Shown in pieces: positions 17,751-24,930 of a stretch of DNA of 24,930 nucleotides (position 1 is the first letter of the stretch; every line of letters starts with the position of its first letter). This DNA comes from Bacteroidales bacterium (GTDB lineage Bacteria; Bacteroidota; Bacteroidia; Bacteroidales; UBA932): positions 1 to 24,930 of the forward strand of contig JAEENZ010000246.1 of the NCBI GenBank assembly GCA_016283985.1, given 5' to 3'. Under the pieces are notes generated by a model. It was not told where the DNA came from. It ran no database searches and saw only the letters and a list, made by a program, of their open reading frames with translations. A program made the translations under genes and the position numbers.

Positions 17751-18425
17751 ATGGCAACCAAGAACAAAACCAAGGAAGAAGTTCGTCAGGAGCAGGTCGA
17801 AACCCAGGTTTCCAAGTTCGAACAGTTTTACGAGAAGTACAAGAATATCCTTTGGGGTGTGCTGGGCGCAATCGTCGTGATCTGGCTCGCAATCCTCGGA
17901 TATCAGAAGTATATCTATCAGCCCAAGTGCGCCGAAGCGCAGGAGCAGGCTTTCCCCGCCGAGGCATCCTTCCAGCAGGGAGAATATGAGCTCGCACTCA
18001 ACGGTGACGGCAACGTGCTCGGCTTTACCGAGATCATCGACAGCTACGGCACCAAGGCCGGTAAGGCCGTCTATCTCTATGCCGGCATCTGCGAACTCCA
18101 GCTCGGCGATTTCGAGAGCGCTATCTCCTATCTCAAGAAGTACAACGGCAAGGAGCCCATCATGGCAGCCCGCGCCCTTTCCTGCATCGGTGACGCTTAT
18201 GTGGGTCTTGAGCAGTACAAAGAGGCCGTTTCCGCCTACAAGAAGGCAGTCGCCAAGGCCGATAACGTCTATGCTGCGGCATATCTGCTGAAGGAAGGTC
18301 TTGCTCTCGAGCAGCTCGGCAACAAGGCCGACGCCCTTGAGTGCTACAAGATCATCAAGGACAAGTATCCCCAGAGCATCGAGGCGTACGACATCGACCG
18401 TTACATCGCAGCCGTGGAGGAATAA
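17751..18425 (+). CDS. Membrane-anchored tetratricopeptide repeat protein (YfgM-like)
   Basis: A 224-residue protein with a charged cytoplasmic N-terminus (residues 1-33), one membrane segment (about 34-54, WGVLGAIVVIWLAILGY) and a periplasmic part with at least three TPR-like helix pairs (about 95-215; for example AVYLYAGICELQLGDFESAI and ALSCIGDAYVGLEQYKEAV). The layout resembles YfgM, an ancillary factor of the Sec translocon that acts with periplasmic chaperones; the role here is inferred from architecture alone. yebC starts three bases after its stop. Confidence 0.78.
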   Translation: MATKNKTKEEVRQEQVETQVSKFEQFYEKYKNILWGVLGAIVVIWLAILGYQKYIYQPKCAEAQEQAFPAEASFQQGEYELALNGDGNVLGFTEIIDSYGTKAGKAVYLYAGICELQLGDFESAISYLKKYNGKEPIMAARALSCIGDAYVGLEQYKEAVSAYKKAVAKADNVYAAAYLLKEGLALEQLGNKADALECYKIIKDKYPQSIEAYDIDRYIAAVEE

Positions 18426-18428
18426 GTC

Positions 18429-19181
18429 ATGGGAAGAGCCTTTGAATTCCGCAAGGAACGCAAGATGAAGAGGTGGGGTCACATGGCCCGTACCTTCACC
18501 AAACTCGGAAAGGAAATCACGATCGCCGTCAAGCAGGGCGGCCCGGACGTGACCGGCAACCCCCGCCTGCGTGCCCTCATGGCAGAAGCCCGCAGTGAGC
18601 AGATGCCCAAGGAGAACATCGAGCGCGCCATCAAGAAGGCCACCGAAAGCAAGCAGGGCGATTTCAAGGAGGTAATCTACGAAGGATACGGCCCGTTCGG
18701 CATCGCATATCTTGTGGAAACCGCGACCGACAACAACACCCGCACGGTGGCGAACGTCCGCAGCTATTTCAACAAGTGCGGCGGCTCTCTCGGCACCAGC
18801 GGCAGCGTAGCCTTCATGTTCGACCACAAGTGCGTCTTCCGCATCAAGGAAACCGATGGAATGGACCTCGACGAGCTTGAGCTCGAACTTATCGACTACG
18901 GCGCTGAAGAGGTCTTCGACGAGACAGTGGTGGACAAGGACGACAACGAAAGCAAGGAAGTCGTCATCTATGGTGATTACACTTCATACGGCACCATCCA
19001 GAAGTACATCGAAGAGAACGGCTACGAACTGATCTCCGGCGGATTCGAACAGATCCCCAACGTGGAGCTCAAGGATGTCACTCCCGAGCAGCGTTCCACC
19101 CTCGAGAAGCTCATAGGCCTTCTGGAAGACGATGAAGACGTGACCAACGTCTACACCACCATGAAACCTTCGGAAGAATGA
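18429..19181 (+). CDS. yebC: YebC/PmpR family protein
   Basis: A 250-residue member of the YebC/TACO1 family, with the hallmark N-terminus (GRAFEFRKERKMKRW, then ARTFTKLGKEI) and the block EQMPKENIERAIKKA. These proteins have been described as transcription regulators and more recently as ribosome-associated factors that ease translation of difficult sequences such as proline runs. All three domains are present and the length is normal. It is coupled to the symporter gene by an ATGA overlap at 19178-19181. Confidence 0.94.
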   Translation: MGRAFEFRKERKMKRWGHMARTFTKLGKEITIAVKQGGPDVTGNPRLRALMAEARSEQMPKENIERAIKKATESKQGDFKEVIYEGYGPFGIAYLVETATDNNTRTVANVRSYFNKCGGSLGTSGSVAFMFDHKCVFRIKETDGMDLDELELELIDYGAEEVFDETVVDKDDNESKEVVIYGDYTSYGTIQKYIEENGYELISGGFEQIPNVELKDVTPEQRSTLEKLIGLLEDDEDVTNVYTTMKPSEE

Positions 19182-20347
19182 AACTGAAAAAACTCGGGCT
19201 TCTGCCCAAAGTTCTGATTGCGATTTGCCTCGGCGTAATGCTGGGGCTTTTCGTTCCGGACTGGTTCACAAGGATTTTCCTCACATTCAACGGCATCTTC
19301 TCCCAGCTGCTTGGATTCATGATTCCCCTGATTATCGTGGGCCTCGTGACCGCGGCGATCGGAGATCTTGGCCATGGGGCGGGGAAGATGCTGCTGGTGA
19401 CGGTGCTGATAGCTTATCTCGACACTGTCCTGGTGGCCCTGGGAGGTTTCGGCGTAGGCAATGCAATGTTCCCTTCTATCGTTTCCAAGGTGGGAACGGC
19501 GGCGGACCTGACGGAGGCTGCATCCCTCGCACCGTACTTTACCATCTCCATCCCTGCCATGTTCGACGTGATGACGGCCCTTGTGTTCTCGTTCATCATG
19601 GGCCTTTGCATAGCCAATGCGGACATGCCCGTGATGAAGGGATTCTTCGCCGAACTGAAGGCGTTCGTCGCACGGGTCATCGAGAAACTTATCATCCCTC
19701 TTCTACCTATATATATATTCGGCATATTCCTGGATATGACCGCCACCGGAAAGGTGTTCAGCGTGCTCAAGGTTTTCGCGATGATAATCGTGGTGATCTT
19801 CGTGCTGCATATCCTCGTGCTGATATATGAATTCGTCGTCGCAGGGCTGTTCACGAAGAGGGATCCTTTCAAGCTCCTTTGGAACATGCTGCCGGCGTAC
19901 TTTACCGCACTGGGCACGTCCAGCTCCGCAGCTACCATTCCTGTGACTCTCAAGCAGTGCGAAGCCAACGGAGTGAAGGAGGATGTCGCAGGATTCACCG
20001 TGCCGCTCTGTGCAACTATCCATATGCCGGGCAGTGCCATGAAGATCACCTGCTGCGCCATTGCCGTATGCCTGATGTCCGGCATGCCGGTGGAATTCGG
20101 GATGTTCCTGGAGTTCATATTGATGCTCGGGATCATGATGGTGGCAGCTCCCGGAGTGCCCGGGGGAGCGATAATGGCTTCTCTCGCGCCGCTCAGCTCG
20201 ATACTGGGCTTCAACCCTGAGCAGCAGGCGCTTATGATCGCGCTGTATATCGCCATGGACAGCTTTGGAACCGCCTGCAACGTGACCGGCGACGGTGCGA
20301 TTGCGCTCATTGTGCAAAAAATTTTCAAAAAAGATTTGCAAGTATAA
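19178..20347 (+). CDS. Dicarboxylate/amino acid:cation symporter (DAACS family)
   Basis: A 389-residue membrane transporter of the GltP/DctA superfamily, which imports glutamate, aspartate or C4-dicarboxylates with sodium or protons. Family features are the serine-rich reentrant loop GTSSSAATIPVT, the second loop APGVPGGAI, and the terminal substrate and cation motif DSFGTACNVTGDG. About eight hydrophobic segments can be counted. The usual Arg that selects acidic amino acids is not obvious, so the substrate is open; a succinate or amino-acid role would suit this metabolism. Confidence 0.88.
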   Translation: MKLKKLGLLPKVLIAICLGVMLGLFVPDWFTRIFLTFNGIFSQLLGFMIPLIIVGLVTAAIGDLGHGAGKMLLVTVLIAYLDTVLVALGGFGVGNAMFPSIVSKVGTAADLTEAASLAPYFTISIPAMFDVMTALVFSFIMGLCIANADMPVMKGFFAELKAFVARVIEKLIIPLLPIYIFGIFLDMTATGKVFSVLKVFAMIIVVIFVLHILVLIYEFVVAGLFTKRDPFKLLWNMLPAYFTALGTSSSAATIPVTLKQCEANGVKEDVAGFTVPLCATIHMPGSAMKITCCAIAVCLMSGMPVEFGMFLEFILMLGIMMVAAPGVPGGAIMASLAPLSSILGFNPEQQALMIALYIAMDSFGTACNVTGDGAIALIVQKIFKKDLQV

Positions 20348-20365
20348 AAAATATGTCTATCTTTG
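20336..20365 (+). promoter_or_regulatory. Promoter of the ABC-permease-gntR operon
   Basis: TTG at 20336-20338, a 19-base spacer and TATCTTTG at 20358-20365 match the Bacteroidota consensus. The -33 element overlaps the end of the symporter gene. The predicted start of transcription falls at the edge of the palindrome at 20367-20390. Confidence 0.75.
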
Positions 20366-20366
20366 C

Positions 20367-20390
20367 AGTGTACTATTAAACTAATACACT
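20367..20390. promoter_or_regulatory. Palindrome, candidate GntR (YtrA-like) operator
   Basis: AGTGTA at 20367-20372 and TACACT at 20385-20390 are perfect reverse complements around a 12-base centre that keeps further symmetric TA steps. The right arm touches the start codon at 20391 and the left arm begins two bases after the -7 box. A dimeric repressor bound here would block initiation. The GntR protein encoded at the end of this operon is the obvious candidate. Confidence 0.6.
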
Positions 20391-21221
20391 ATGTTAAAGG
20401 TAGACAAAATATCATTCAGCTACGGAAATACACCGTGTCTGGAAAAGATTTCCCTCAATCTCGAAGAGGGGAAGATCTATGGCCTGCTGGGAGAGAACGG
20501 AGTGGGTAAAACCACGCTCCTGACCCTTCTGAGCGGGCTTAAAAATGTTCAGACGGGAAACATCGACGTGGACGGTTTCACTCCCTACAAGCGCGATCCC
20601 GATTTCCTGTCATCCATCTTTTATCTCCCGGACGAAGTTACACCCCTGAACTCTACTGCCGTTTCTTTTGCCAAGGAGAAAGGCCGCTTCTGGCCCTGCT
20701 TCTCGCAGGACAAGTTCATGGAGATAATGCAGGTTTTCGAGATGGATCCCAACCAGAAGATGAACGCCATGTCGGCCGGGCAGCTCAAGAAGACCTGGAT
20801 TTCCTTCGCTCTTGCATGCTCCACGAAGTATCTCTTCCTCGATGAGCCCACCAACGGCCTGGACATCCCTTCCAAGGCACAGTTCCGCAAGGCCCTGATG
20901 ACCTACACCTGCGAGGATTCCACCATCGTGATTTCCACCCATCAGGTGAAGGACTTGGAGAACATCATCGATCCTATCATCATCCTCGACAAGAGGGACG
21001 TGCTGCTGAATGCCACTGTGGAGGAAATAACCTCCAAGCTGTACTTCGATTATGGCACCACGCTCAATCCCGACAGCCTCTACACCGAGCAGCTTCCCGG
21101 CGGATTCATCCAGGTTTACCCCAACGCCACGGGCGAAGAGAGCAAACTGAACGTGGAGGCCCTCTTCAACACCGTACACAAACATAAGGAACTCGTAAAA
21201 GGAATTTTCAGCCATGAATAA
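20391..21221 (+). CDS. ABC transporter ATP-binding protein
   Basis: A 276-residue ABC ATPase. Walker A is GENGVGKTT (34-42), the signature is MSAGQLKK (127-134) in place of LSGGQ, Walker B is YLFLDEPTNGLD (147-158), and the switch histidine lies in STHQVKDLE. The region where the Q-loop glutamine is expected reads FYLPDEV, so that residue is not conserved as usual. It resembles the ATPases of YtrB-type exporters linked to GntR regulators. The product pairs with the membrane protein encoded next, which overlaps it by eight bases. Confidence 0.9.
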   Translation: MLKVDKISFSYGNTPCLEKISLNLEEGKIYGLLGENGVGKTTLLTLLSGLKNVQTGNIDVDGFTPYKRDPDFLSSIFYLPDEVTPLNSTAVSFAKEKGRFWPCFSQDKFMEIMQVFEMDPNQKMNAMSAGQLKKTWISFALACSTKYLFLDEPTNGLDIPSKAQFRKALMTYTCEDSTIVISTHQVKDLENIIDPIIILDKRDVLLNATVEEITSKLYFDYGTTLNPDSLYTEQLPGGFIQVYPNATGEESKLNVEALFNTVHKHKELVKGIFSHE

Positions 21222-22011
21222 TACGTTCGATCTCAAGCGTTTCGGAAAGTATTTCCGCTATGATCTGGTTTCTGCCTGGCAGAATGCCGGAATCAGTGTC
21301 CTTACCATTGCGGGCATGCCGGTATGGTTCTTCGTGATTGTACAATTGGTATCCCTCGTCTTCAACGGGCACTTTGGAAACCTCAATACTGCGGGCATTC
21401 TGTCGGCATATATGGTTTCTTTCATCCTGGCCCTGCTGTTCTTCCCCGTGCAGCTATATGGACGTATCACCGAAAAGAAAGCCGGTTCTGACTGGATTCT
21501 CCTTCCGGCATCCCGTTTCGAGAAGTTCTTCTCAATGCTTCTGGTTACCTGCGTCGTGCTGCCGGCGGTATGGCTGTGCGTCATCGCTTCCTGCGACGGC
21601 ATACTTACCCTGCTGTTCTCCAATTACGCCGGAATGGGACTGGTAACCATCATCGACGGCTTGAAAACTGCTTTGGATGAAGTGCATTCGGAGAACCTGG
21701 GTCTGGCATTCAGTGCCCCGTACATGCTGTATCTCGAATGGTGTGGCAATATCCTCCTCTTCACTTTGGGTGCTATATTCTTCCGCAAGAACAAGATTGT
21801 CTACACCTTCCTTTCCATCTTCGCCATCAGTCTGGTGGCAGTATTGGCAGTGGGACTCATCTTCGGCGGGAATATTGAGATCCAGCCTCAGGACATCAGC
21901 GAGGACAGGCTTATGAGACTCTTCAACACGGGCTTGTACCTATTCTATATAGTCAGCTTCGCTCTCCTGGATCTTGGAATCTATTTCAGAATTAAGACCT
22001 TAAAGCATTAA
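21214..22011 (+). CDS. ABC transporter membrane subunit (six predicted membrane segments)
   Basis: A 265-residue protein with about six hydrophobic segments (near residues 27-48, 62-82, 108-130, 170-190, 200-220 and 238-258), the size and shape of an ABC-2-like permease. I recognise no family motif. The position between an ABC ATPase and a GntR regulator, with an eight-base overlap to the ATPase gene, makes it the membrane partner. The segment ITEKKAGSDWILLPASRFEKF resembles the coupling loop seen in related Bacteroidota ABC-2 proteins, which is a weak match. The substrate is unknown. Confidence 0.75.
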   Translation: MNNTFDLKRFGKYFRYDLVSAWQNAGISVLTIAGMPVWFFVIVQLVSLVFNGHFGNLNTAGILSAYMVSFILALLFFPVQLYGRITEKKAGSDWILLPASRFEKFFSMLLVTCVVLPAVWLCVIASCDGILTLLFSNYAGMGLVTIIDGLKTALDEVHSENLGLAFSAPYMLYLEWCGNILLFTLGAIFFRKNKIVYTFLSIFAISLVAVLAVGLIFGGNIEIQPQDISEDRLMRLFNTGLYLFYIVSFALLDLGIYFRIKTLKH

Positions 22012-22014
22012 GCC

Positions 22015-22362
22015 ATGGAATTCGACAGCAACAAACCCATTTACCTTCAGATTGCGGACAGTATCTGCAACCGCATACTCCAGGGAGAGTTGAAGGGGGA
22101 GGACAGGATTCCTTCCGTGCGTGAGTTCGGCGCCCAGATAGGGGTGAACCCCAACACCGTAGCCCGCACTTACGAAACACTCACCGACCAGGGGGTAATC
22201 TACAACAAGCGTGGAATAGGTTTTTTTGTTACTGAAAATGCCGCTCAGAACATACGCAAAGAGGCAAAAGAGAAATTTTTGAAAGAAGATTTACCTCAAT
22301 TTGCAGAAAAGGCACGGCTTTTGGATATAAGCAAAGAAGAAATAATTAAGGTGTTATTCTAA
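22015..22362 (+). CDS. GntR family transcriptional regulator, YtrA-like
   Basis: A 115-residue regulator made of a winged-helix domain (residues 8-75; IYLQIADSICNRIL, then the recognition region RIPSVREFGAQIGVNPNTVAR) and a short C-terminal helical part with no ligand-binding domain. That architecture defines the YtrA subfamily, which usually represses its own ABC transporter operon in response to envelope stress or antimicrobials. It lies three bases after the permease gene and ends the operon, followed by the terminator at 22414. A candidate operator is at 20367-20390. Confidence 0.92.
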   Translation: MEFDSNKPIYLQIADSICNRILQGELKGEDRIPSVREFGAQIGVNPNTVARTYETLTDQGVIYNKRGIGFFVTENAAQNIRKEAKEKFLKEDLPQFAEKARLLDISKEEIIKVLF

Positions 22363-22413
22363 CAAGCCATAAACAGTTAACAAAACTATTCACGAACTAA
22401 ACTATACTCGATG

Positions 22414-22440
22414 AAAACCCTGCCGTGAGGCGGGGTTTTA
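22414..22440. terminator. Bidirectional terminator between gntR and the GSCFA gene
   Basis: An 11-bp stem (22414-22424 with 22429-22439, one G-T pair) has a four-base GTGA loop. The right arm runs into the stop codon of the minus-strand GSCFA gene. T-rich sequence closes the plus-strand side; the minus-strand side ends in TTTTCATC. Confidence 0.8.
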
Positions 22441-23166
22441 TCGTTTCAGGAAACGCCCGCAGATGATGTCCGCCGCTTCTTTAGTGGGATGCGAGCCGTC
22501 CTCTGCGAAGTAGCGGTAGTCCCTGAGTTCATCTATGAGAATTTCGTAAGCAGGAAAATAACTGACCCTCCCTCCCAGGACTGGTTCCAGGCCCAGATGG
22601 AGAGTAGCCTTGCTGAGCGTATTCAGGTGTGCGCCTTCTCCCATGTGGCGTATGGGGCTCACGGTGAATATGAATTCTTTTTCAGGATGCTTCTGCACGA
22701 TGTTCCCCAGAATCGCGGAAACCTGCCCGACTGAAAGCATCTCATGCGAGAACTCTCTGGACGGGCGCTTGAGGCAATTGGAGACCACCTCTCCGTTGCT
22801 GACGAGTTTCCAAACCCTTGCCGTACCCAGCGTGATAATGGCCACGTTGCTTTCTTTCCAGGCCTCGGAAGCCTTTGCGAGCGAGGCATTGGCATTGTCG
22901 AGGAAGTCCCTTGCATCGACCCGGGCGAATGACGTGTGATGCCACCAGGAGCATATCTTGCCTGCGTTCGCCCCCATCTCCACGCATTCTTCCGGCCGGA
23001 AGGGGATGGCGCTGTCGAGCCTGGCTATGGAATTGGCTATCGATACGGGGTTGTAAAGAGTCCCGAACGGATTGAGGCACACGTCATATCCTTCTGAAAT
23101 CATTCTCTCGCCGATGCTTTTTGCAAAACAACTGCCGAGAATGCATACTTTATCTCCTTTGGTCAT
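22438..23166 (-). CDS. GSCFA domain protein
   Basis: A 242-residue protein of the GSCFA family, named after the motif seen here as LGSCFAKSIGERM (10-22). The NPFGTLYNP block (32-40) and the C-terminal DGSHPT motif are also typical. The fold is related to SGNH hydrolases, where the Ser of GSCF and the Asp-x-x-His pair would form the catalytic centre; the substrate is not known. The N-terminus begins only nine residues before GSCFA, shorter than in many homologues, but no other ATG exists upstream before a stop. Confidence 0.87.
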   Translation of the reverse strand: MTKGDKVCILGSCFAKSIGERMISEGYDVCLNPFGTLYNPVSIANSIARLDSAIPFRPEECVEMGANAGKICSWWHHTSFARVDARDFLDNANASLAKASEAWKESNVAIITLGTARVWKLVSNGEVVSNCLKRPSREFSHEMLSVGQVSAILGNIVQKHPEKEFIFTVSPIRHMGEGAHLNTLSKATLHLGLEPVLGGRVSYFPAYEILIDELRDYRYFAEDGSHPTKEAADIICGRFLKR

Positions 23167-23167
23167 A

Positions 23168-23198
23168 TTGCAAAAGTAACACTCTTTTTTTATTTTTG
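23168..23198 (+). promoter_or_regulatory. Promoter of the GH97 gene
   Basis: TTG at 23168-23170, a 20-base spacer and TATTTTTG at 23191-23198 match the Bacteroidota consensus. The start codon follows after 18 bases. Confidence 0.72.
23171..23178 (-). promoter_or_regulatory. Candidate -7 box for the GSCFA gene
   Basis: On the minus strand this reads TACTTTTG, matching TAnnTTTG, with only four bases to the start codon, so the mRNA would be leaderless. No TTG lies at the -33 distance, and the box abuts the -33 TTG of the opposite promoter, so the match may be partly incidental. Confidence 0.4.
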
Positions 23199-23216
23199 TG
23201 ACATGCTAATGCTAAT

Positions 23217-24930
23217 ATGAAAAAGATTCTTTTTTTGCTGATTGCAGCATCGATCGCCATGCCGTCTCTCTCGGCCAAGGATTATAAACTGGGAAGCCCC
23301 TCGGGCAAATTGCAGTTGACCGTATCCTTGACTGACAAGACGTCATGGTCGCTTTCGGTCGAAGGTGAGACCGTCCTGAAAGACAACCGGATATCAATGG
23401 TCATCGACGAGAGGACCATTGGCCTGAATCCCAAGGTTTTAAAGGTTCGTAAGGGGACGGTTTCCGAACATGTCGCCGCGCCCTTCTACCGTCAGTCCGG
23501 ATTCGATGCCACATATAATTGGCTGACTCTCAAGATGAAGGGGGACTGGTCCCTCGAACTGCGCGCCTACGACGAAGGCGTGGCATACCGTTTCGTCACC
23601 AACCGACCCGATATACGGAAAGTATATTCCGAAACCGCCGAATTCAGTTTTGCCAACCCTTACGACATGCTCGTCCCTTATGTTCTCAAACGGAAGGACG
23701 GTGACCGCTACAGGTCTTCTTTCGAGAATCTGTATGCGGCCGTAAAGGCCGGAGACCTTTCCAAGGCGGACGGTAACCTTGCATTCATGCCAGTCTATGT
23801 GGATATCGGTGAGAAGGGACGCCTGTTGCTAATGGAATCCGATCTCTGGGATTACCCTGGAATGTTCTTGAAAACCACGGAATCGGGATTCGAAGCGGAG
23901 TTCCCTCCGTATCCGAACAATGTGAACGAGCAGGATGCGAAATACCTCGATTATATGACCGTGACAGCAGGCACAAGGACATTCCCATGGAGGATAATCG
24001 CATACGGCAAGGACGAAACGGCACTTCCGGTCAACAATATGGTCTATCAGCTCGCTCAGCCATGCAGACTCGACGACATCTCCTGGATCAGGCCCGGACT
24101 CTCAACATGGGACTGGTGGAACGGGTTCCGCCGGTACGGAGTGGATTTCAAGGCCGGGATCAATACGGAAACATATCTCTATGATATTGATTTTGCTGCA
24201 AAGTACGGCCTGTCGTATATCCTCATTGATGATGGATGGTACAAGAACAGGAATATCTTCACGCCTAAAGACGACCTGGACATCCCCCGCATTTGCTCAT
24301 ACGCGGCGGAAAAGGGTGTAAAAGTACTGCTATGGGTATCAAAAGGATCTCTTGGCCTCAAACCGGAAAAAGCCTTCGAGCATTACTCGAAAATCGGCGT
24401 GGCCGGGTTTAAGGTAGATTTCTTCGACTCGCAGGAGGCTGCCATGGTGAACCGCATCGACATGTATGCGGAAGTGGCGGCAAAGTACCATCTTCTGCTG
24501 GATTTCCATGGCATTTTCAAACCTGTTGGCCTTAGCAGGACATATCCTAACGTCATAAACTACGAAGGCGTTTTTGGTCTGGAAAATCTGAAATGGTGTA
24601 ATCCGCAGCGTTGTGACATGCCACGAAACGATGTCATCATCCCTTTCATACGAATGGCTGCAGGACAGATGGATTATACGCCGGGGGCGCTGAGAAATGC
24701 CACCCGTCGGGACTTCCGTTCGGTGTCCGAAAAACCCATGAGTATGGGAACACGCGCTCACCAGTTGGCATGTTACGTGGTATTCGACGCACCTCTCCAG
24801 ATGCTTTGTGATTCCCCTTCAGATTACATGAAGGAGGAGGAGACCACCCGGTGGATAGCATCCATCCCCACTGTATTCGACCGCACCAGGATCCTTGACG
24901 GCCGTATCGGGGAGTATGTCGTCACTTTGC
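23217..24930 (+). CDS. Glycoside hydrolase family 97, secreted alpha-glycosidase (3' end outside window)
   Basis: The first 571 codons of a GH97 enzyme; the family is usually 640-740 residues, so roughly 70-170 are missing. Residues 1-20 form a signal peptide (MKKILFLLIAASIAMPSLSA), so it acts in the periplasm or at the outer membrane. The N-terminal beta-sandwich begins with SPSGKLQLTV; the barrel shows STWDWWNGF, ILIDDGWY, GFKVDFFDSQEA and NYEGVFG. An Asp in KVDFFD (Asp401) is the nucleophile position of retaining GH97 alpha-galactosidases, and Glu450 in NYEG is the likely acid/base. Inverting SusB-type alpha-glucosidases lack that Asp, so a retaining, perhaps alpha-galactosidase, activity is favoured. 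No SusC or SusD gene is visible here. Confidence 0.9.
   Translation, partial: MKKILFLLIAASIAMPSLSAKDYKLGSPSGKLQLTVSLTDKTSWSLSVEGETVLKDNRISMVIDERTIGLNPKVLKVRKGTVSEHVAAPFYRQSGFDATYNWLTLKMKGDWSLELRAYDEGVAYRFVTNRPDIRKVYSETAEFSFANPYDMLVPYVLKRKDGDRYRSSFENLYAAVKAGDLSKADGNLAFMPVYVDIGEKGRLLLMESDLWDYPGMFLKTTESGFEAEFPPYPNNVNEQDAKYLDYMTVTAGTRTFPWRIIAYGKDETALPVNNMVYQLAQPCRLDDISWIRPGLSTWDWWNGFRRYGVDFKAGINTETYLYDIDFAAKYGLSYILIDDGWYKNRNIFTPKDDLDIPRICSYAAEKGVKVLLWVSKGSLGLKPEKAFEHYSKIGVAGFKVDFFDSQEAAMVNRIDMYAEVAAKYHLLLDFHGIFKPVGLSRTYPNVINYEGVFGLENLKWCNPQRCDMPRNDVIIPFIRMAAGQMDYTPGALRNATRRDFRSVSEKPMSMGTRAHQLACYVVFDAPLQMLCDSPSDYMKEEETTRWIASIPTVFDRTRILDGRIGEYVVTL

Noticed and set aside
20313..20340. A weak TGCAAA/TTTGCA repeat at the end of the symporter gene as a terminator
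   Set aside because: The arms are six AT-rich base pairs without a GC stem or T tail. The right arm is better explained as the -33 element of the next promoter.

Overview
The window reads as a compact, gene-dense piece of a chromosome from the Bacteroidota, most likely an uncultured or high-GC member of the Bacteroidales. Three things point there. The gene families are typical of the phylum: serine palmitoyltransferase, a methylmalonyl-CoA decarboxylase sodium pump, a GSCFA protein, DUF4301, a GH97 glycosidase, and DUF721 next to recF. Four promoters fit the Bacteroidota consensus TTG-N19/20-TAnnTTTG. Shine-Dalgarno sequences are mostly absent. Base composition looks even throughout, and I see no mobile element, CRISPR array, rRNA or tRNA gene. 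No gap exceeds about 120 bases.

Layout. 1-7759 (+): the 3' end of gyrB, a serine palmitoyltransferase and a short-chain reductase (probable sphingolipid synthesis pair), a 7TM-HD phosphohydrolase of the PgpH type, a trigger factor without its PPIase domain, clpP, and a clpX without its zinc-binding domain. Most of these genes overlap by a few bases and look like one transcription unit, closed by a strong hairpin at 7804-7838. 7876-10095: kbl (-) and an SDR-type threonine dehydrogenase (+), divergent, which together convert threonine to glycine and acetyl-CoA. 10130-13740 (-): a four-gene decarboxylase sodium pump (mmdA, gamma/OadG-like, biotin carrier, mmdB), sharing a bidirectional terminator with the threonine dehydrogenase. 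13792-17685 (+): recF, a DUF721/DciA-like gene, pdxB and a DUF4301 gene. 17751-20347 (+): TPR membrane protein, yebC and a dicarboxylate/amino-acid symporter. 20391-22362 (+): ABC ATPase, membrane permease and a YtrA-like GntR regulator, with a palindrome between promoter and first gene. 22438-23166 (-): a GSCFA protein. 23217 to the end (+): a secreted GH97 alpha-glycosidase cut by the window edge.

Most of the window is housekeeping or central metabolism of an anaerobic, propionate-producing Bacteroidota. I see no clearly new defence or mobile system. The most unusual points are the paired loss of accessory domains in trigger factor and ClpX within one operon, motifs in DUF4301 that suggest a sugar-nucleotide pyrophosphorylase fold, a promoter that would give a leaderless recF mRNA, and a candidate operator for the GntR-controlled ABC operon.
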